DNA of 64,000 bases from Mycobacterium basiliense (GCF_900292015.1 NZ_LR130759.1:62001-126000), one strand, 5' to 3'; positions 9,064 through 18,132 are shown, counted from the stretch's first letter. Translations and numbers: made by a program. Notes: generated by a model not told the origin, from the letters alone.

Positions 9064-10443
9064 ATGGCGGTTGTTGACGACCTGTCGCACCCGGGCATGG
9101 ATGCCCCGCCACCCAGCGAGGACTTCGGCCGTCAGCCACCGCAGGATCTCGCCGCAGAGCAGTCGGTGCTGGGCGGCATGTTGCTGAGCAAGGACGCGGT
9201 GGCCGATGTGCTGGAGCGGCTGCGGCCCGGTGATTTCTATCGACCAGCGCACCAGAACGTTTACGACGCCATATTGGACCTGTACGGGCGTGGCGAGCCG
9301 GCCGACGCGGTGACTGTGGCGGCCGAATTGGACCGTCGTGGGTTGTTGCGCCGGATCGGGGGCGCCCCATACCTGCACACCCTGATCTCGACGGTGCCGA
9401 CGGCCGCCAACGCGGGTTACTACGCGGGCATCGTCGCCGAGAAGGCGTTGCTGCGCCGGCTGGTGGAGGCTGGGACGCGGGTGGTGCAGTACGGCTACGC
9501 CGGCGCCGAGGGGGCCGACGTGGCCGAGGTGGTCGACCGCGCGCAGGCGGAGATCTACGACGTCGCCGACCGGCGGTTGTCCGAAGACTTCGTGCCACTT
9601 GAAGATCTGCTGCAGCCGACGATGGACGAAATCGATGCCATCGCCTCCAACGGCGGGATCTCCCGCGGTGTACCCACGGGCTTCACCGAGCTCGACGAGG
9701 TGACCAACGGCCTGCACCCTGGGCAGATGATCATCGTCGCGGCACGACCGGGTGTGGGTAAGTCCACCCTTGGGTTGGATTTCCTGCGGTCCTGTTCGAT
9801 CAAGCACCGCATGGCCAGCGTCATCTTCTCGCTGGAGATGAGCAAGTCCGAGATCGTGATGCGGCTGCTGTCGGCGGAGGCGAAAATCAAACTCGCCGAC
9901 ATGCGTTCGGGCCGGATGAACGATGATGACTGGACGCGGCTGGCTCGGCGGATGAGCGAAATCAGCGAGGCGCCACTGTACATTGACGACTCGCCGAACC
10001 TGACCATGATGGAAATCCGCGCCAAGGCACGCCGCTTGCGGCAGAAGGCGAACCTCAAGCTGGTCGTCGTCGACTACATGCAACTGATGACGTCGGGTAA
10101 GAAGCACGAGTCGCGGCAGGTCGAGGTCTCCGAGTTCTCCAGGCATCTCAAACTGCTGGCCAAAGAACTCGAGGTTCCCGTCATTGCCATCAGCCAGCTC
10201 AACCGTGGCCCCGAGCAGCGCACGGACAAGAAGCCGATGCTGTCCGACCTGCGTGAGTCCGGCTCATTGGAACAGGACGCCGACGTCGTCATTCTGCTGC
10301 ATCGTCCGGATGCCTTCGAGCGAGACGATCCGCGCGGGGGAGAGGCGGATTTCATTCTGGCCAAACACCGCAACGGTCCGACCAAGACCGTGACCGTTGC
10401 GCATCAGCTGCACTTGTCGCGATTTGCCAACATGGCCAGGTGA
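9064..10443 (+). CDS. dnaB: Replicative DNA helicase DnaB, without intein
   Basis: 459 residues from ATG at 9064 (a GTG lies two codons upstream), after GGAGGAGGTGAG. The N-terminal domain (QPPQDLAAEQSVLGGMLLS) and the RecA-like C-terminal ATPase (ARPGVGKST Walker A near 226-234, FSLEMSK, VVDYMQLM, and the arginine-finger region near HRPDAF) are complete. In M. tuberculosis an intein interrupts DnaB just after LRE; here the host junction reads straight through DLRESGSLEQDADVV near residue 397. It is the hexameric fork helicase. Confidence 0.97.
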   Translation: MAVVDDLSHPGMDAPPPSEDFGRQPPQDLAAEQSVLGGMLLSKDAVADVLERLRPGDFYRPAHQNVYDAILDLYGRGEPADAVTVAAELDRRGLLRRIGGAPYLHTLISTVPTAANAGYYAGIVAEKALLRRLVEAGTRVVQYGYAGAEGADVAEVVDRAQAEIYDVADRRLSEDFVPLEDLLQPTMDEIDAIASNGGISRGVPTGFTELDEVTNGLHPGQMIIVAARPGVGKSTLGLDFLRSCSIKHRMASVIFSLEMSKSEIVMRLLSAEAKIKLADMRSGRMNDDDWTRLARRMSEISEAPLYIDDSPNLTMMEIRAKARRLRQKANLKLVVVDYMQLMTSGKKHESRQVEVSEFSRHLKLLAKELEVPVIAISQLNRGPEQRTDKKPMLSDLRESGSLEQDADVVILLHRPDAFERDDPRGGEADFILAKHRNGPTKTVTVAHQLHLSRFANMAR

Positions 10444-10561
10444 GGTGGGCCCGCTGTCGGTCCTCATTCCTGATCGCCGCGTGAAGCGCCCAGGTGGATG
10501 GTGGTGTAGCTGCGCGGTCGGCTAAGGACCTGTGGATCGTCTGTACCGGATCCCTTATTCC

Positions 10562-11200
10562 TCATTCCTCGCCGAGGTAGGCGGCGGTCGCGCGGTCGGC
10601 GGACTGGCGCGCCAATTCTGCGTTCGCGCCACCCGCGACATTCGCCGCATACCATGCCTCCGACGCCATTCTCATGAAGCTCCGGCCCTCGTCGGTGATC
10701 ACCCACTGCTGGCCGAAGGAGGGATCGACGGCTTCGCCGGTGCTCACGTGGAGTGCCAGCCCCAACAGCATCGAATCCCAGCCGATGCCGACCGCACCCG
10801 GTCCGTACTGGCGCCAGGTCTCGTCGTCGACATGGGCGATGTGCTCGACGACCAATCGGGCCCGGCCCGATCCCTCGCCCGAGACGCCCACCTCGATCCA
10901 ACTCACGTTGCCCCCGTATTCCCAGGTGGCGGTGAAGCTCTTCGGCGGGTCGCAGGTCAGGATGGTCCCGTTGGCTTGGCCCTGCAACTGGTAGTGGCCA
11001 CCCACCTCCAGTTCACCGGTGATCGGCAGAAACCACCGAGGGATTCGCTCAATGTTGGTCACCGCATCCCATAGATCTTCGGGGTCGGTGGCGTAGGACT
11101 GGCTGACAGTGACGACGTGTGCCTCGCCTGCCTCAAGCACGCGGGTGCCGACCGTGCGACGGACCGCGTTGATTTGATAGTCGACATCAACTTCGATCAT
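10562..11200 (-). CDS. AHSA1/SRPBCC-domain protein
   Basis: 212 residues from ATG at 11200, preceded by AGGGAGTCACC; an upstream in-frame start at 11326 would run into the regulator gene and was rejected. Two-thirds of the protein is an Activator-of-Hsp90-type SRPBCC fold (SYATDPEDLWDAVTNIERIPRWFLPI, then WEYGGNVSWIEV), a hydrophobic cavity that binds small ligands. It overlaps the upstream arsR-family gene by 14 bases; such ArsR-AHSA1 pairs are common in actinobacteria (compare Rv2034 and its neighbour). The ligand is unknown. Confidence 0.85.
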   Translation of the reverse strand: MIEVDVDYQINAVRRTVGTRVLEAGEAHVVTVSQSYATDPEDLWDAVTNIERIPRWFLPITGELEVGGHYQLQGQANGTILTCDPPKSFTATWEYGGNVSWIEVGVSGEGSGRARLVVEHIAHVDDETWRQYGPGAVGIGWDSMLLGLALHVSTGEAVDPSFGQQWVITDEGRSFMRMASEAWYAANVAGGANAELARQSADRATAAYLGEE

Positions 11201-11540
11201 GGTGACTCCCTTGCGTTCTTCGTTGTGATTTGCCGCGTGCGACCTCGGTCGCCAGCGCATTGAGGTGTGGTGTCCAGAACCGTCGGAACGTGTCCAGCCA
11301 ATCGTCGATATCACGCAGCGGTGCACTGTTTACCGCGTACAGCCTGCGCTGCCCCTCCGGACGGACCGAGGTAAAGCCGCTGTCTCGCAGCACTTTCAGG
11401 TGCTGCGAAACTGCGGGCTGAGTGATCGCGAACTCAGCCTGGACGGTAGCGCCTATCGCCCCAGCGGAAAGCTCGCCGTCGGCGAGCAATTCGAGGATGC
11501 GGCGGCGTACTGGATCGCCCAGGACGTCGAACGCGTGCAC
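11187..11540 (-). CDS. ArsR-family transcriptional regulator
   Basis: About 117 residues from a GTG at 11540 (VHAFDVLGDPVRRRILELL). A TTG at 11576 would extend it by 12 residues, but that start is covered by a perfect palindrome that looks like the operator. The winged helix is typical (FAITQPAVSQHLKVLRDSGFTSVRPEGQRR), and no metal-binding cysteines are present, so it is unlikely to be a metal sensor. The C-terminus (DDWLDTFRRFWTPHLNALA) fits the ArsR branch that pairs with AHSA1 proteins. It probably represses itself and the overlapping AHSA1 gene. Confidence 0.87.
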   Translation of the reverse strand: MHAFDVLGDPVRRRILELLADGELSAGAIGATVQAEFAITQPAVSQHLKVLRDSGFTSVRPEGQRRLYAVNSAPLRDIDDWLDTFRRFWTPHLNALATEVARGKSQRRTQGSHHDRS

Positions 11541-11559
11541 AGCCGTACTGTAGAAGCTA

Positions 11560-11575
11560 TGACTTATATAAGTCA
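11560..11575. promoter_or_regulatory. 16-bp perfect palindrome, likely ArsR operator
   Basis: TGACTTATATAAGTCA is a perfect inverted repeat in an unusually AT-rich spot. It sits ~20 bases upstream of the preferred GTG start of the arsR gene that reads leftward. ArsR repressors usually bind such AT-centred dyads over their own promoter, so autoregulation is inferred. Confidence 0.55.
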
Positions 11576-11736
11576 ATCATTATTATTCGGGTGCCGCAGG
11601 GACCTGCGGGACGGTTCGGGAGCTGCCCCTGCTGCAACGCGACAGTCAACCGAAAATCGAGGGTCTCCCAGACCGCTCGCATCCAAAAGTATTGACACTC
11701 CTCGACGAACAGCGCCAAGTCGCTAGTGTTCAAGTC

Positions 11737-12060
11737 GTGCCCAACCGACTCGACAATGTCGGCATCGCCGTCCGCGACATCGAGCCCTGCTTCAGACCCC
11801 CGACGGGCACGGCCGCATCGAACTGTTCCAGTACGTGCACCCATACGCGATCGAAACCGCCCCCGTCCAGCCAAACAGGCTGGGCATGCACCGCGTCGCG
11901 CTCGCCGTCGAGGACATCGACGCCGCCGTCGGAATCGTCCGCAAGCACAGTGGTGACGTCCTTCGCGGCGTCGCGAAGTACCAGGACGCTTACAAGCTCA
12001 CGTACGTTCGTGGCCCAGCGACATCCTCGTCATGCTCGCTCAAGAACTTCCGATGTCCTG
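11737..12060 (+). pseudogene. Decayed VOC/glyoxalase-family gene (methylmalonyl-CoA epimerase-like)
   Basis: From a GTG at 11737 the frame reads RLDNVGIAVRDIE, a glyoxalase/VOC start. About 40 codons of the usual first domain are then missing, and the sequence resumes in another frame as TPDGHGRIELFQYVHPYAIET (around 11795-11850). It continues through GMHRVALAVEDIDAAVGIV and YKLTYVRGP. A second frame change puts the last strand (SDILVMLAQEL) out of frame near 12015. It therefore carries an internal deletion plus at least one further frameshift and cannot make the enzyme. Confidence 0.75.
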
Positions 12061-12156
12061 AGCGGTCTGACCGCGACGCGCCCCACCGGGTGCGCATCAG
12101 GTGCCGCGCACAGCATGTGTGACAACGATCCACGACCCGGGACTGTGCGCGGAAAG

Positions 12157-12182
12157 CCTAGAGTAGGTCCCTAGAGTAGGTC
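12157..12182. repeat. 13-bp perfect tandem repeat
   Basis: CCTAGAGTAGGTC occurs twice back to back (12157-12169 and 12170-12182). It lies between the VOC pseudogene and the remnant of an ArsR gene, and the second copy introduces stop codons into that remnant. It may mark a deletion or slippage junction. Confidence 0.7.
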
Positions 12183-12284
12183 ATTGACCAAGTGCGGGGC
12201 GCTCGACGTGCGCTCGACGATCTTGAGCAGCTGTGGCGAGACCGCGTTGCACAGAGGGACCAGATCCTCGCCGAGGATCTTTGA
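12180..12284 (+). pseudogene. C-terminal remnant of an ArsR-family regulator
   Basis: One frame ending in TGA at 12282-12284 reads ARRALDDLEQLWRDRV and then AQRDQILAEDL, the typical C-terminal helix of the ArsR regulators paired with AHSA1 proteins. A stop codon from the tandem repeat closes the frame upstream, and no helix-turn-helix is found. It sits 21 bases before an intact AHSA1 gene, which suggests that gene has lost its repressor. Confidence 0.6.
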
Positions 12285-12305
12285 GCCGAATCCGAGGAGA
12301 GATCC

Positions 12306-12800
12306 GTGCCTATCACTCGTGTCGACAAGAACCTCGAAACTCACACGCTGACTGTCGTCGCCGACTACGACGCCCCGGCCGATCGCGTCTGGCAGCTTTA
12401 CGCCGACCCGCGACAGCTGGAGCGGTTCTGGGGTCCGCCGACATGGCCGGCCACCGTTGTCGACCACGACCTTCGTCCCGGCGGCCGGGTCACCTATGTC
12501 ATGCGCGGACCCGACAGCCAAAAGTCGGCCGGCTACTGGGACGTGCTCGACGTTGATCCGCCACACCGTTTCGTGGTCAACGACGGGTTCGCCGGCGAAG
12601 ACGGTCAACCGGCGCCGAATCTGCCTACCACCCGCATGGAGCTGACCCTGGCCGCACGGGGCGACGGCGGCACCACCATGACCGTCGTCTCGACTTTCGC
12701 GTCGACGGATGCGATGAACCAGATGCTCGCGATGGGCATGGAGGACGGCATGCGCGAAGCCATGGGCCAGATCGACGGTGTGCTCACCGGGGCTGCCTGA
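12306..12800 (+). CDS. AHSA1/SRPBCC-domain protein
   Basis: 164 residues from a GTG at 12306 preceded by CCGAGGAGAGATCC. A full-length AHSA1 fold is visible: VVADYDAPADRVWQLYADP, LERFWGPPTWPATV, GGRVTYVMRGP and the C-terminal helix AMNQMLAMGMEDGMREAMGQI. WGP at the start of strand two is typical of the family. Ligand unknown. The partner ArsR gene immediately upstream is reduced to a fragment, so expression may be constitutive. Confidence 0.85.
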   Translation: MPITRVDKNLETHTLTVVADYDAPADRVWQLYADPRQLERFWGPPTWPATVVDHDLRPGGRVTYVMRGPDSQKSAGYWDVLDVDPPHRFVVNDGFAGEDGQPAPNLPTTRMELTLAARGDGGTTMTVVSTFASTDAMNQMLAMGMEDGMREAMGQIDGVLTGAA

Positions 12801-13525
12801 CTAGCTGGCCATCTCACACGCGCTCGGCATCCGGCATGGCCCCCGCGTGCACGGGGCTGCTTCCGCCTGGACTTTGAAGCCGACCTGTCGGCAAGCCCTC
12901 TCCGGGTAGCGCGATCATCGAATATCGCTTCCGGCCGCCGGTCGGCACGGCCCGCACTGCCCTCGGCGCGACTACTTATGTGCATAGGGCCCAATGCGAC
13001 CCGGGAACGGTATGCACAATCACCTTGTCGCCCGGCCTTTTCGGCTGGCAAGCTCCTGCTCCTACTACCCGTGGGAGCCTGACCATGGCGTACCGCGGCC
13101 ACGCGAAAACTATGTTGGCGGAAAGGCAGCTTGTGGTTGCTGGTCGTGAGGTACCGAACTGCATTCGGAGTTCCATGCCCTAATGCACACGAATTGGCCA
13201 ATCCCGATCCGGACGCGTTGGTGAATGTCCATGCGCGTCGACGCCGCTAGATCAAGCACAGGTCTAGCCCCGCAACCGCACCGGCAGTGTGTCGGCCCCC
13301 CCAACCCTCGCCCCGTTGCGGCCCGGACGACCGCGGGTGGCAAAACAACCCTCGAGGGTGCCGCGGCGCTGGCGGCAGACCGAGCCATGCGCGCCGGGAC
13401 ATTTCACATGACGCGGCAAACCTGGGCCCCTGCTCGTATGCGACGCCTCGGCTGCGCGCGTGGCCCGGGAATCAGGAAGGCGAGGTCTTCGACGTGCTCG
13501 CGGCTGGACTGAGACGGGGGGGACG
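12801..13525. other. 725-base region with no supported gene
   Basis: I see short open frames on both strands but none with a family signature, consistent codon bias or a good ribosome-binding site. It could hold decayed sequence and the promoter of the PPE gene that follows. Confidence 0.5.
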
Positions 13526-14746
13526 GTGGATTTTGGGGTGCTGCCTCCGGAGGTCAATTCGGGCCGAATGTATGCGGGACCGGGATCCTCCTCGCTGCTG
13601 GACGCTGCCGTTGCCTGGGAAGGGCTGGCCGAAGTACTGGATCGCGTCGCCGCATCGTACCGCTCGGTGGTGGCGGAGCTGGCCATCGATTCTTGGCTAG
13701 GGCCAGCCGCGGCGGCAATGTCCGCGGTGGCCGCCCATTGCATCGGCTGGCTGAGTTCCGCAGCGGTACAGGCAAAGCAAGCCGCCGGTCATGCCGAAGA
13801 AGCGGTGGCGGCTTTCGAGACTGCACATGCGATGACCGTGCCCCCCTCGTTGATCGCCGCCAACCGTAGTCAGTTGCTGGCGCTAGCTACGACGAATGTT
13901 CTAGGGCAGAACAGTCCCGCGATCGAAGCCACACAGGCCGAATACGCCGAAATGTGGGCGCAGGACGCCACCGCCATGTACAACTACGAAGCCGAGTCCG
14001 CGGCTGCGTCGGCGATGACTCCGTTCGAGCCCTTGTCTTCCGCCGCCGACTTGGGCGGTACCGCGGCTCAAGCCGCAGCTGTCACGGCAGCTGACAACAC
14101 CGGTATCGAAACGAGCGTGCAGGCTGTGTTGACGCAATTGGTGACCATCTGTCAAGAGACCGTGCAAGCGTTGGCCACACCGGTATCCCAGCTCTACGCC
14201 ACGCTACCTGGCGACATAGTCAAAATTCCCACGCCTATCGGGGATTTGGAAGTGACCGCCGCCTATTTGATGTCGACCTCAACCGCCGGCCTGGCATTTT
14301 CGGCAGTCAACATGGTCAAGTCGTGGACCCTGCACACGGGGACGGCCGGTGCGTGGCATGCTGCCTTTAGCGATGCTGATTCGCCACCCCGAGACGTACC
14401 CCCTTCCAGCGTGTTGGTCTCGCAGCCAGGCGGCGGGCCGGTCTCGGCTAGCTCGGGTCGCGCCGCAATGGTCGGAAGCTTGACTGTGCCACACGGCTGG
14501 ACCCTGGCCGCCCCCGAAGTCAAGATGGCGGTCCAGGCACTACCCGGCTCGAGCCTCGGCCGCGCCGCGCTGGACGTAAGCGGCGCTCCGGCAGGGCTTT
14601 TGAGCGGAATGGCCTTAGCGGGCCTGGGCGGACGAAGCGCGGGCGGGGCACCTACCCGTACGCGGTCGGACACGACTCGAGAAGACAGCCAAGGTGAATC
14701 CGGATTCAAGCCGGCAGTCGTTGTCATCAAAGAACAGGAGCCCTAG
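13526..14746 (+). CDS. PPE-family protein, SVP subgroup
   Basis: 406 residues from a GTG at 13526, which places the family N-terminus VDFGVLPPEVNSGRMY correctly; the open frame extends 22 codons further upstream without family similarity. The ~180-residue PPE domain is followed by a C-terminal region with GRAAMVGSLTVPHGW, a variant of the GxxSVPxxW motif (Thr for Ser) that defines the PPE-SVP subgroup. PPE proteins are exported by type VII systems, normally as PE-PPE heterodimers; no PE gene is adjacent here, so its partner must lie elsewhere. Confidence 0.92.
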   Translation: MDFGVLPPEVNSGRMYAGPGSSSLLDAAVAWEGLAEVLDRVAASYRSVVAELAIDSWLGPAAAAMSAVAAHCIGWLSSAAVQAKQAAGHAEEAVAAFETAHAMTVPPSLIAANRSQLLALATTNVLGQNSPAIEATQAEYAEMWAQDATAMYNYEAESAAASAMTPFEPLSSAADLGGTAAQAAAVTAADNTGIETSVQAVLTQLVTICQETVQALATPVSQLYATLPGDIVKIPTPIGDLEVTAAYLMSTSTAGLAFSAVNMVKSWTLHTGTAGAWHAAFSDADSPPRDVPPSSVLVSQPGGGPVSASSGRAAMVGSLTVPHGWTLAAPEVKMAVQALPGSSLGRAALDVSGAPAGLLSGMALAGLGGRSAGGAPTRTRSDTTREDSQGESGFKPAVVVIKEQEP

Positions 14747-15080
14747 CAGACGGACGATCCTAGCCAAACGGCGACTCCCAGCGTCAACCCGCAAGGCCAA
14801 CGCCTGCCGACCGGCTGCCGACGCGGGAGGGCCGCTGCCTCAGTCGAGTTGGTGAGCTAGGACGCAAGTTCACAACGCCGAAAATCGCGCGTCCAACAGG
14901 TCTCATAGCGATAAGCACCGGCGGTAGGACCCTGAACAGGCAACGTGTTGTGCTTCAACGCATCACGACGAAGCAAGTACTCACCGCACCATGTTGGCGC
15001 CTTGCCGATAAGTCGGGTCATCATCGCGCAAACCTAGTCGACTAGCATCACACAGGACGGGTGGCGCCACCAGTGACTTT
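14747..15080. other. Intergenic region without a supported gene
   Basis: About 330 bases between the PPE stop and an inverted repeat. No open frame with family features is visible on either strand. Confidence 0.5.
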
Positions 15081-15117
15081 TGCACACTGTAGCTAGCGAA
15101 TTGTTGGCAGTGTGCAC
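15081..15117. promoter_or_regulatory. 9-bp inverted repeat upstream of the moa cluster
   Basis: TGCACACTG (15081-15089) and CAGTGTGCA (15109-15117) are perfect inverted arms 19 bases apart. They lie ~300 bases before moaA in a region with no gene. An operator or a hairpin are both possible; no regulator gene is adjacent, so the binding protein is unknown. Confidence 0.5.
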
Positions 15118-15420
15118 AGAATTCCAGATGCCATCACTCCCTAAGCTTGGCGCGACACCCGCCAAATACGGGCCGGAAACCGGCAGCTTTGGACGCCGAC
15201 ACCCGATAACTGACGGGGGCGTAAATCCTTGTGGCACAGTCCGTGTCGCAATACATCTAGCGGTAGCCGCGGGGGTGAATTAAGTGCCGGCAAGAGGGCC
15301 GAAAGGTGGCACCAACCACCGCCGCAAGCGGAAAACTGAAGCGTTGCACGAAAACTTTTGGCGTGCTTATGCTTCAGCGACTCCTTCGACAGCAATCGCC
15401 GAGATCCCAAGGAGCCTCTA
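15118..15420 (+). promoter_or_regulatory. Long, possibly structured 5' leader of moaA
   Basis: About 300 bases without a gene precede moaA. Between ~15295 and 15345 several short stems are possible in close succession, including GGTGG/CCACC (15305-15320) and CCGCAAGCGG. Molybdenum-cofactor riboswitches are known in front of moaA genes in other bacteria, so a cis-acting RNA is plausible. I could not match the riboswitch consensus by eye, and the call is tentative. Confidence 0.25.
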
Positions 15421-16479
15421 ATGGCTATTCCGTCCGCTGTTCGCACGCCTGTGAAAGATGTGCTCGGTCGTCCGGTGTGTGATCTGCGGTTGTCGGTGAT
15501 TGATCAATGCAATTTGCGATGTCAGTACTGTATGCCGGGGGAGGACTACACCTGGCTGCCCAAGCAGAATCTGCTCACGATCGACGAGATCAGTCGAATT
15601 GTCGATGCCTTCATGGCGGTCGGCGCCACAAAGGTGAGGTTGACCGGCGGTGAACCCCTGATCCGCCCTGATTTGCCGGAGATCGTGCGAGTGCTGGCGG
15701 CCAAGCTGGGCGGATCACCGGGTCTTAGGGATCTGGCAATCACCACCAACGGTGTGCTGCTGGAGGCCAAAGCAGCCGTATTGAAAGAGGCTGGACTGCA
15801 GCGTGTCTCGATTAGTCTGGACACACTACGCCCAGAGCGGTTCTTCGAACTAAGTCGGCGACGCCATCTGGAAAGGGTGATTGCCGGCATTCGGTCGGTG
15901 CCCGCCGCGGGGTTCACCGATACCAAGCTGGACACCGTGGTGATGCGCGGGGTGAACGATGATGAGATTCTCGATCTGATCGAGTTTGCGCGATCGGTTC
16001 CCGCAGAGATTCGATTTATCGAATACATGGACGTCGGTGGCGCCACCCACTGGTCTAAAAACAAAGTCTTTCCCAAAGGCGAGATGCTCTCCACGATTGG
16101 TCGGCGGTACGGGAAGGTCGAACCGCTTCCGAAGTATGACGCCGCGCCGGCCAACCGCTATGCGCTGCCTGATGGCACGACGTTTGGCATCATCGCCTCT
16201 ACCACCGAACCGTTCTGCGCCACCTGCGATCGGTCTCGGCTAACTGCCGATGGGATGTGGCTGCACTGCCTATACGCCCTGGGCGGGACAAACCTTCGAG
16301 ATCCGTTGCGGTCTGGTGTATCTGATGCCGAACTCGTTAACATCATCACCGATGGCTGGCGCAGGCGCGCGGATCGCGGCGCGGAGAACCGGCTGGCCCA
16401 GCGGGATCGCGCGGTGTTTGTCAGCATCGAAAAGCTCAAGCGAGACCCTCATCTGGAGATGCACACTCGGGGCGGTTAG
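15421..16479 (+). CDS. moaA: GTP 3',8-cyclase MoaA (radical SAM)
   Basis: 352 residues from ATG at 15421, after AAGGAGCCTCTA. MoaA starts molybdopterin synthesis by converting GTP to 3',8-cyclo-GTP. The radical-SAM CxxxCxxC is CNLRCQYC (residues ~30-37), and the second cluster has CATCDRSRL plus a later Cys (LHC). The essential C-terminal GG is present (MHTRGG). Codon use is less GC-rich than in dnaB or ponA1. It heads a same-strand cluster and resembles the moaA3 type associated with moaX in tubercle-bacillus relatives. Confidence 0.95.
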   Translation: MAIPSAVRTPVKDVLGRPVCDLRLSVIDQCNLRCQYCMPGEDYTWLPKQNLLTIDEISRIVDAFMAVGATKVRLTGGEPLIRPDLPEIVRVLAAKLGGSPGLRDLAITTNGVLLEAKAAVLKEAGLQRVSISLDTLRPERFFELSRRRHLERVIAGIRSVPAAGFTDTKLDTVVMRGVNDDEILDLIEFARSVPAEIRFIEYMDVGGATHWSKNKVFPKGEMLSTIGRRYGKVEPLPKYDAAPANRYALPDGTTFGIIASTTEPFCATCDRSRLTADGMWLHCLYALGGTNLRDPLRSGVSDAELVNIITDGWRRRADRGAENRLAQRDRAVFVSIEKLKRDPHLEMHTRGG

Positions 16480-16575
16480 GCGTGAGATTCATTGGCATAT
16501 TGATGGTTTCCGTTAGAAGTATAGCGGCGAGGTGACAATGCACCGACGGATTGCCGCGAGGATGGTGGGAGTGTC

Positions 16576-16947
16576 ATGAACGTTAGTCGATCGGCCGGGC
16601 ATGCCGACAGCAGGAACCATGCGGTGTGCGACGGGCAGCTGTCGGCGTTGACGACGGAGGAGGTGGCGGTCCGGCTAGGCGCACTGTGCGACTGGGATCT
16701 ACGGAATGGCCGCTTGGAGCGGACGTTTCGATGCCGGAACTTCGCGGAATCGGTCGGATTTGTCAATCAGCTTGCACAGATTGCTGAGGATCTCAACCAT
16801 CACCCGAACTTCTGGGTAATAGACAAGAGGCGAGTTTCGGTTGTGATCTGGACGCACAAGATGAACTGCTTGACGAAGCTGGATTTCGATCTCGCGGCAT
16901 CGATCGGGTCGGCGTATGACGAGCTGACGGCGGCGGTGAGCTCATGA
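16576..16947 (+). CDS. Pterin-4a-carbinolamine dehydratase-like protein (mycobacterial 'MoaB3' type)
   Basis: 123 residues from ATG at 16576. The PCD fold is clear: [33 protein letters not shown]. The HH-P and downstream H are the active-site residues of PCD/DCoH. In M. tuberculosis-type moa clusters this family is annotated moaB although it is unrelated to the E. coli MoaB fold. The role in molybdopterin synthesis is unproven; dehydration of a pterin intermediate would fit. It overlaps moaC by 4 bases (ATGA). Confidence 0.85.
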   Translation: MNVSRSAGHADSRNHAVCDGQLSALTTEEVAVRLGALCDWDLRNGRLERTFRCRNFAESVGFVNQLAQIAEDLNHHPNFWVIDKRRVSVVIWTHKMNCLTKLDFDLAASIGSAYDELTAAVSS

Positions 16948-17432
16948 CGGACAGCCAGGCGATGTTGACACATCTTGATGAGCACGGCGCGGCTCGAATG
17001 GTCGACGTGTCGGCTAAGGACGTCACCCGCCGGCAAGCTCGCGCCTCGGGCGCAGTGATCATGAACCCGAAGACACTTGAGATGATCACCGATGGGGCGG
17101 CGAAGAAGGGCGACGTGTTCGCCGCCGCGCGGCTGGCCGGGATCATGGCCGCCAAACGGACCGGCGAGCTGATCCCACTGTGCCATCCACTGGGCATGGA
17201 CGCTGTCACCGTGGAGCTCACCCCGGCCGGAACCGATCGACTGCTGATCACCGCGACGGTGACGACCACCGGGCGTACCGGAGTTGAGATGGAAGCCTTG
17301 ACCGCGGTATCGGTCGCCGCACTGACGGTCTACGACATGTGCAAGGCGGTCGATCGGGAGATGGTGATCTCCGATATCCGCCTAGAAGAGAAGTTCGGTG
17401 GCCGGTCGGGCCATTTTATCCGCCACGCATGA
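16944..17432 (+). CDS. moaC: Cyclic pyranopterin monophosphate synthase MoaC
   Basis: 162 residues with the full family signature: [50 protein letters not shown] and the active-site lysine region [11 protein letters not shown]. With MoaA it converts GTP to cyclic pyranopterin monophosphate. Its ATG overlaps the preceding stop by 4 bases. Confidence 0.96.
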   Translation: MTDSQAMLTHLDEHGAARMVDVSAKDVTRRQARASGAVIMNPKTLEMITDGAAKKGDVFAAARLAGIMAAKRTGELIPLCHPLGMDAVTVELTPAGTDRLLITATVTTTGRTGVEMEALTAVSVAALTVYDMCKAVDREMVISDIRLEEKFGGRSGHFIRHA

Positions 17433-17457
17433 CTCTCACCTAGCGAAAGTTGGTCAG

Positions 17458-18132
17458 ATGACACAGATGTCGGTCAGAGTGCTGTATTTCGGGTTGATCC
17501 GTGAGTGCTGCGACAATGTGCGCGAGGACAAGGTTGAGGTACCCGTCGGTGCCACCGTCGACGATCTGGTTGCGGGCCTTGTCGATCGCTATCCAGCGTT
17601 GGACCGGTATCGCAATCGCGTACAGATGGCGGTAAACGAATCCATCGTGCGGTGCTCAACGGTGCTGGCTGACGGGGATACCGTTGCCTTCATTCCGCAG
17701 GTCGCCGGCGGCTCGGATCGCTACTGCCGCCTGACCGATCAGCCGTTGAGCGTCGACGAATTACTAGCCGCGGTAACGGCACCGGGGCAAGGCGGAGTCG
17801 TGGTGTTCATCGGCAACGTACGAGACCACAACCAGGGACACTCGGTCACCCACCTACACTACGAGGCCTATCCCGCCATGGTGTATCGCACCTTGGAATC
17901 GATCATTGAGAGATGCGAGGCCATCGGTGAGGGCGTGCAAGTCGCCGTCGCGCACCGTACGGGAGACCTGCAGATCGGCGACTCAGCGGTGATCATCGCG
18001 GCCGCTGCCCCGCATCGTGCCGAGGCGTTCCAGGCCGCCCGGATGTGCATCGAATACCTCAAGGAGGAAACACCGATCTGGAAGAAGGAATTCTCCCCAG
18101 ATGGGGCTGAATGGATCGGGACCCGTCCATGA
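17458..18132 (+). CDS. moaX: Fused molybdopterin synthase MoaX (MoaD-MoaE)
   Basis: 224 residues from ATG at 17458 (an ATG at 17467 is also possible). Residues 1-85 are a MoaD ubiquitin-like domain ending VAGG at 82-85. The MoaE domain follows without a break ([45 protein letters not shown]). In M. tuberculosis, cleavage behind the internal Gly-Gly is reported to be needed so that the MoaD tail can be thiocarboxylated. The protein inserts dithiolene sulfur to make molybdopterin. A MoeZ-type sulfurtransferase gene lies 2.5 kb downstream in the same cluster. Confidence 0.93.
   Translation: MTQMSVRVLYFGLIRECCDNVREDKVEVPVGATVDDLVAGLVDRYPALDRYRNRVQMAVNESIVRCSTVLADGDTVAFIPQVAGGSDRYCRLTDQPLSVDELLAAVTAPGQGGVVVFIGNVRDHNQGHSVTHLHYEAYPAMVYRTLESIIERCEAIGEGVQVAVAHRTGDLQIGDSAVIIAAAAPHRAEAFQAARMCIEYLKEETPIWKKEFSPDGAEWIGTRP

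Noticed and set aside
8139..9098. Long minus-strand open frame across rplI and the dnaB upstream region
   Set aside because: It runs antisense through rplI, has no family signature and no ribosome-binding site; it is a shadow of high-GC coding sequence.
12976..13176. 66-codon minus-strand frame in the gap before the PPE gene
   Set aside because: It reads PGDKVIVHTVPGSHW at one point, but has no family match, no ribosome-binding site and a poor overall composition.
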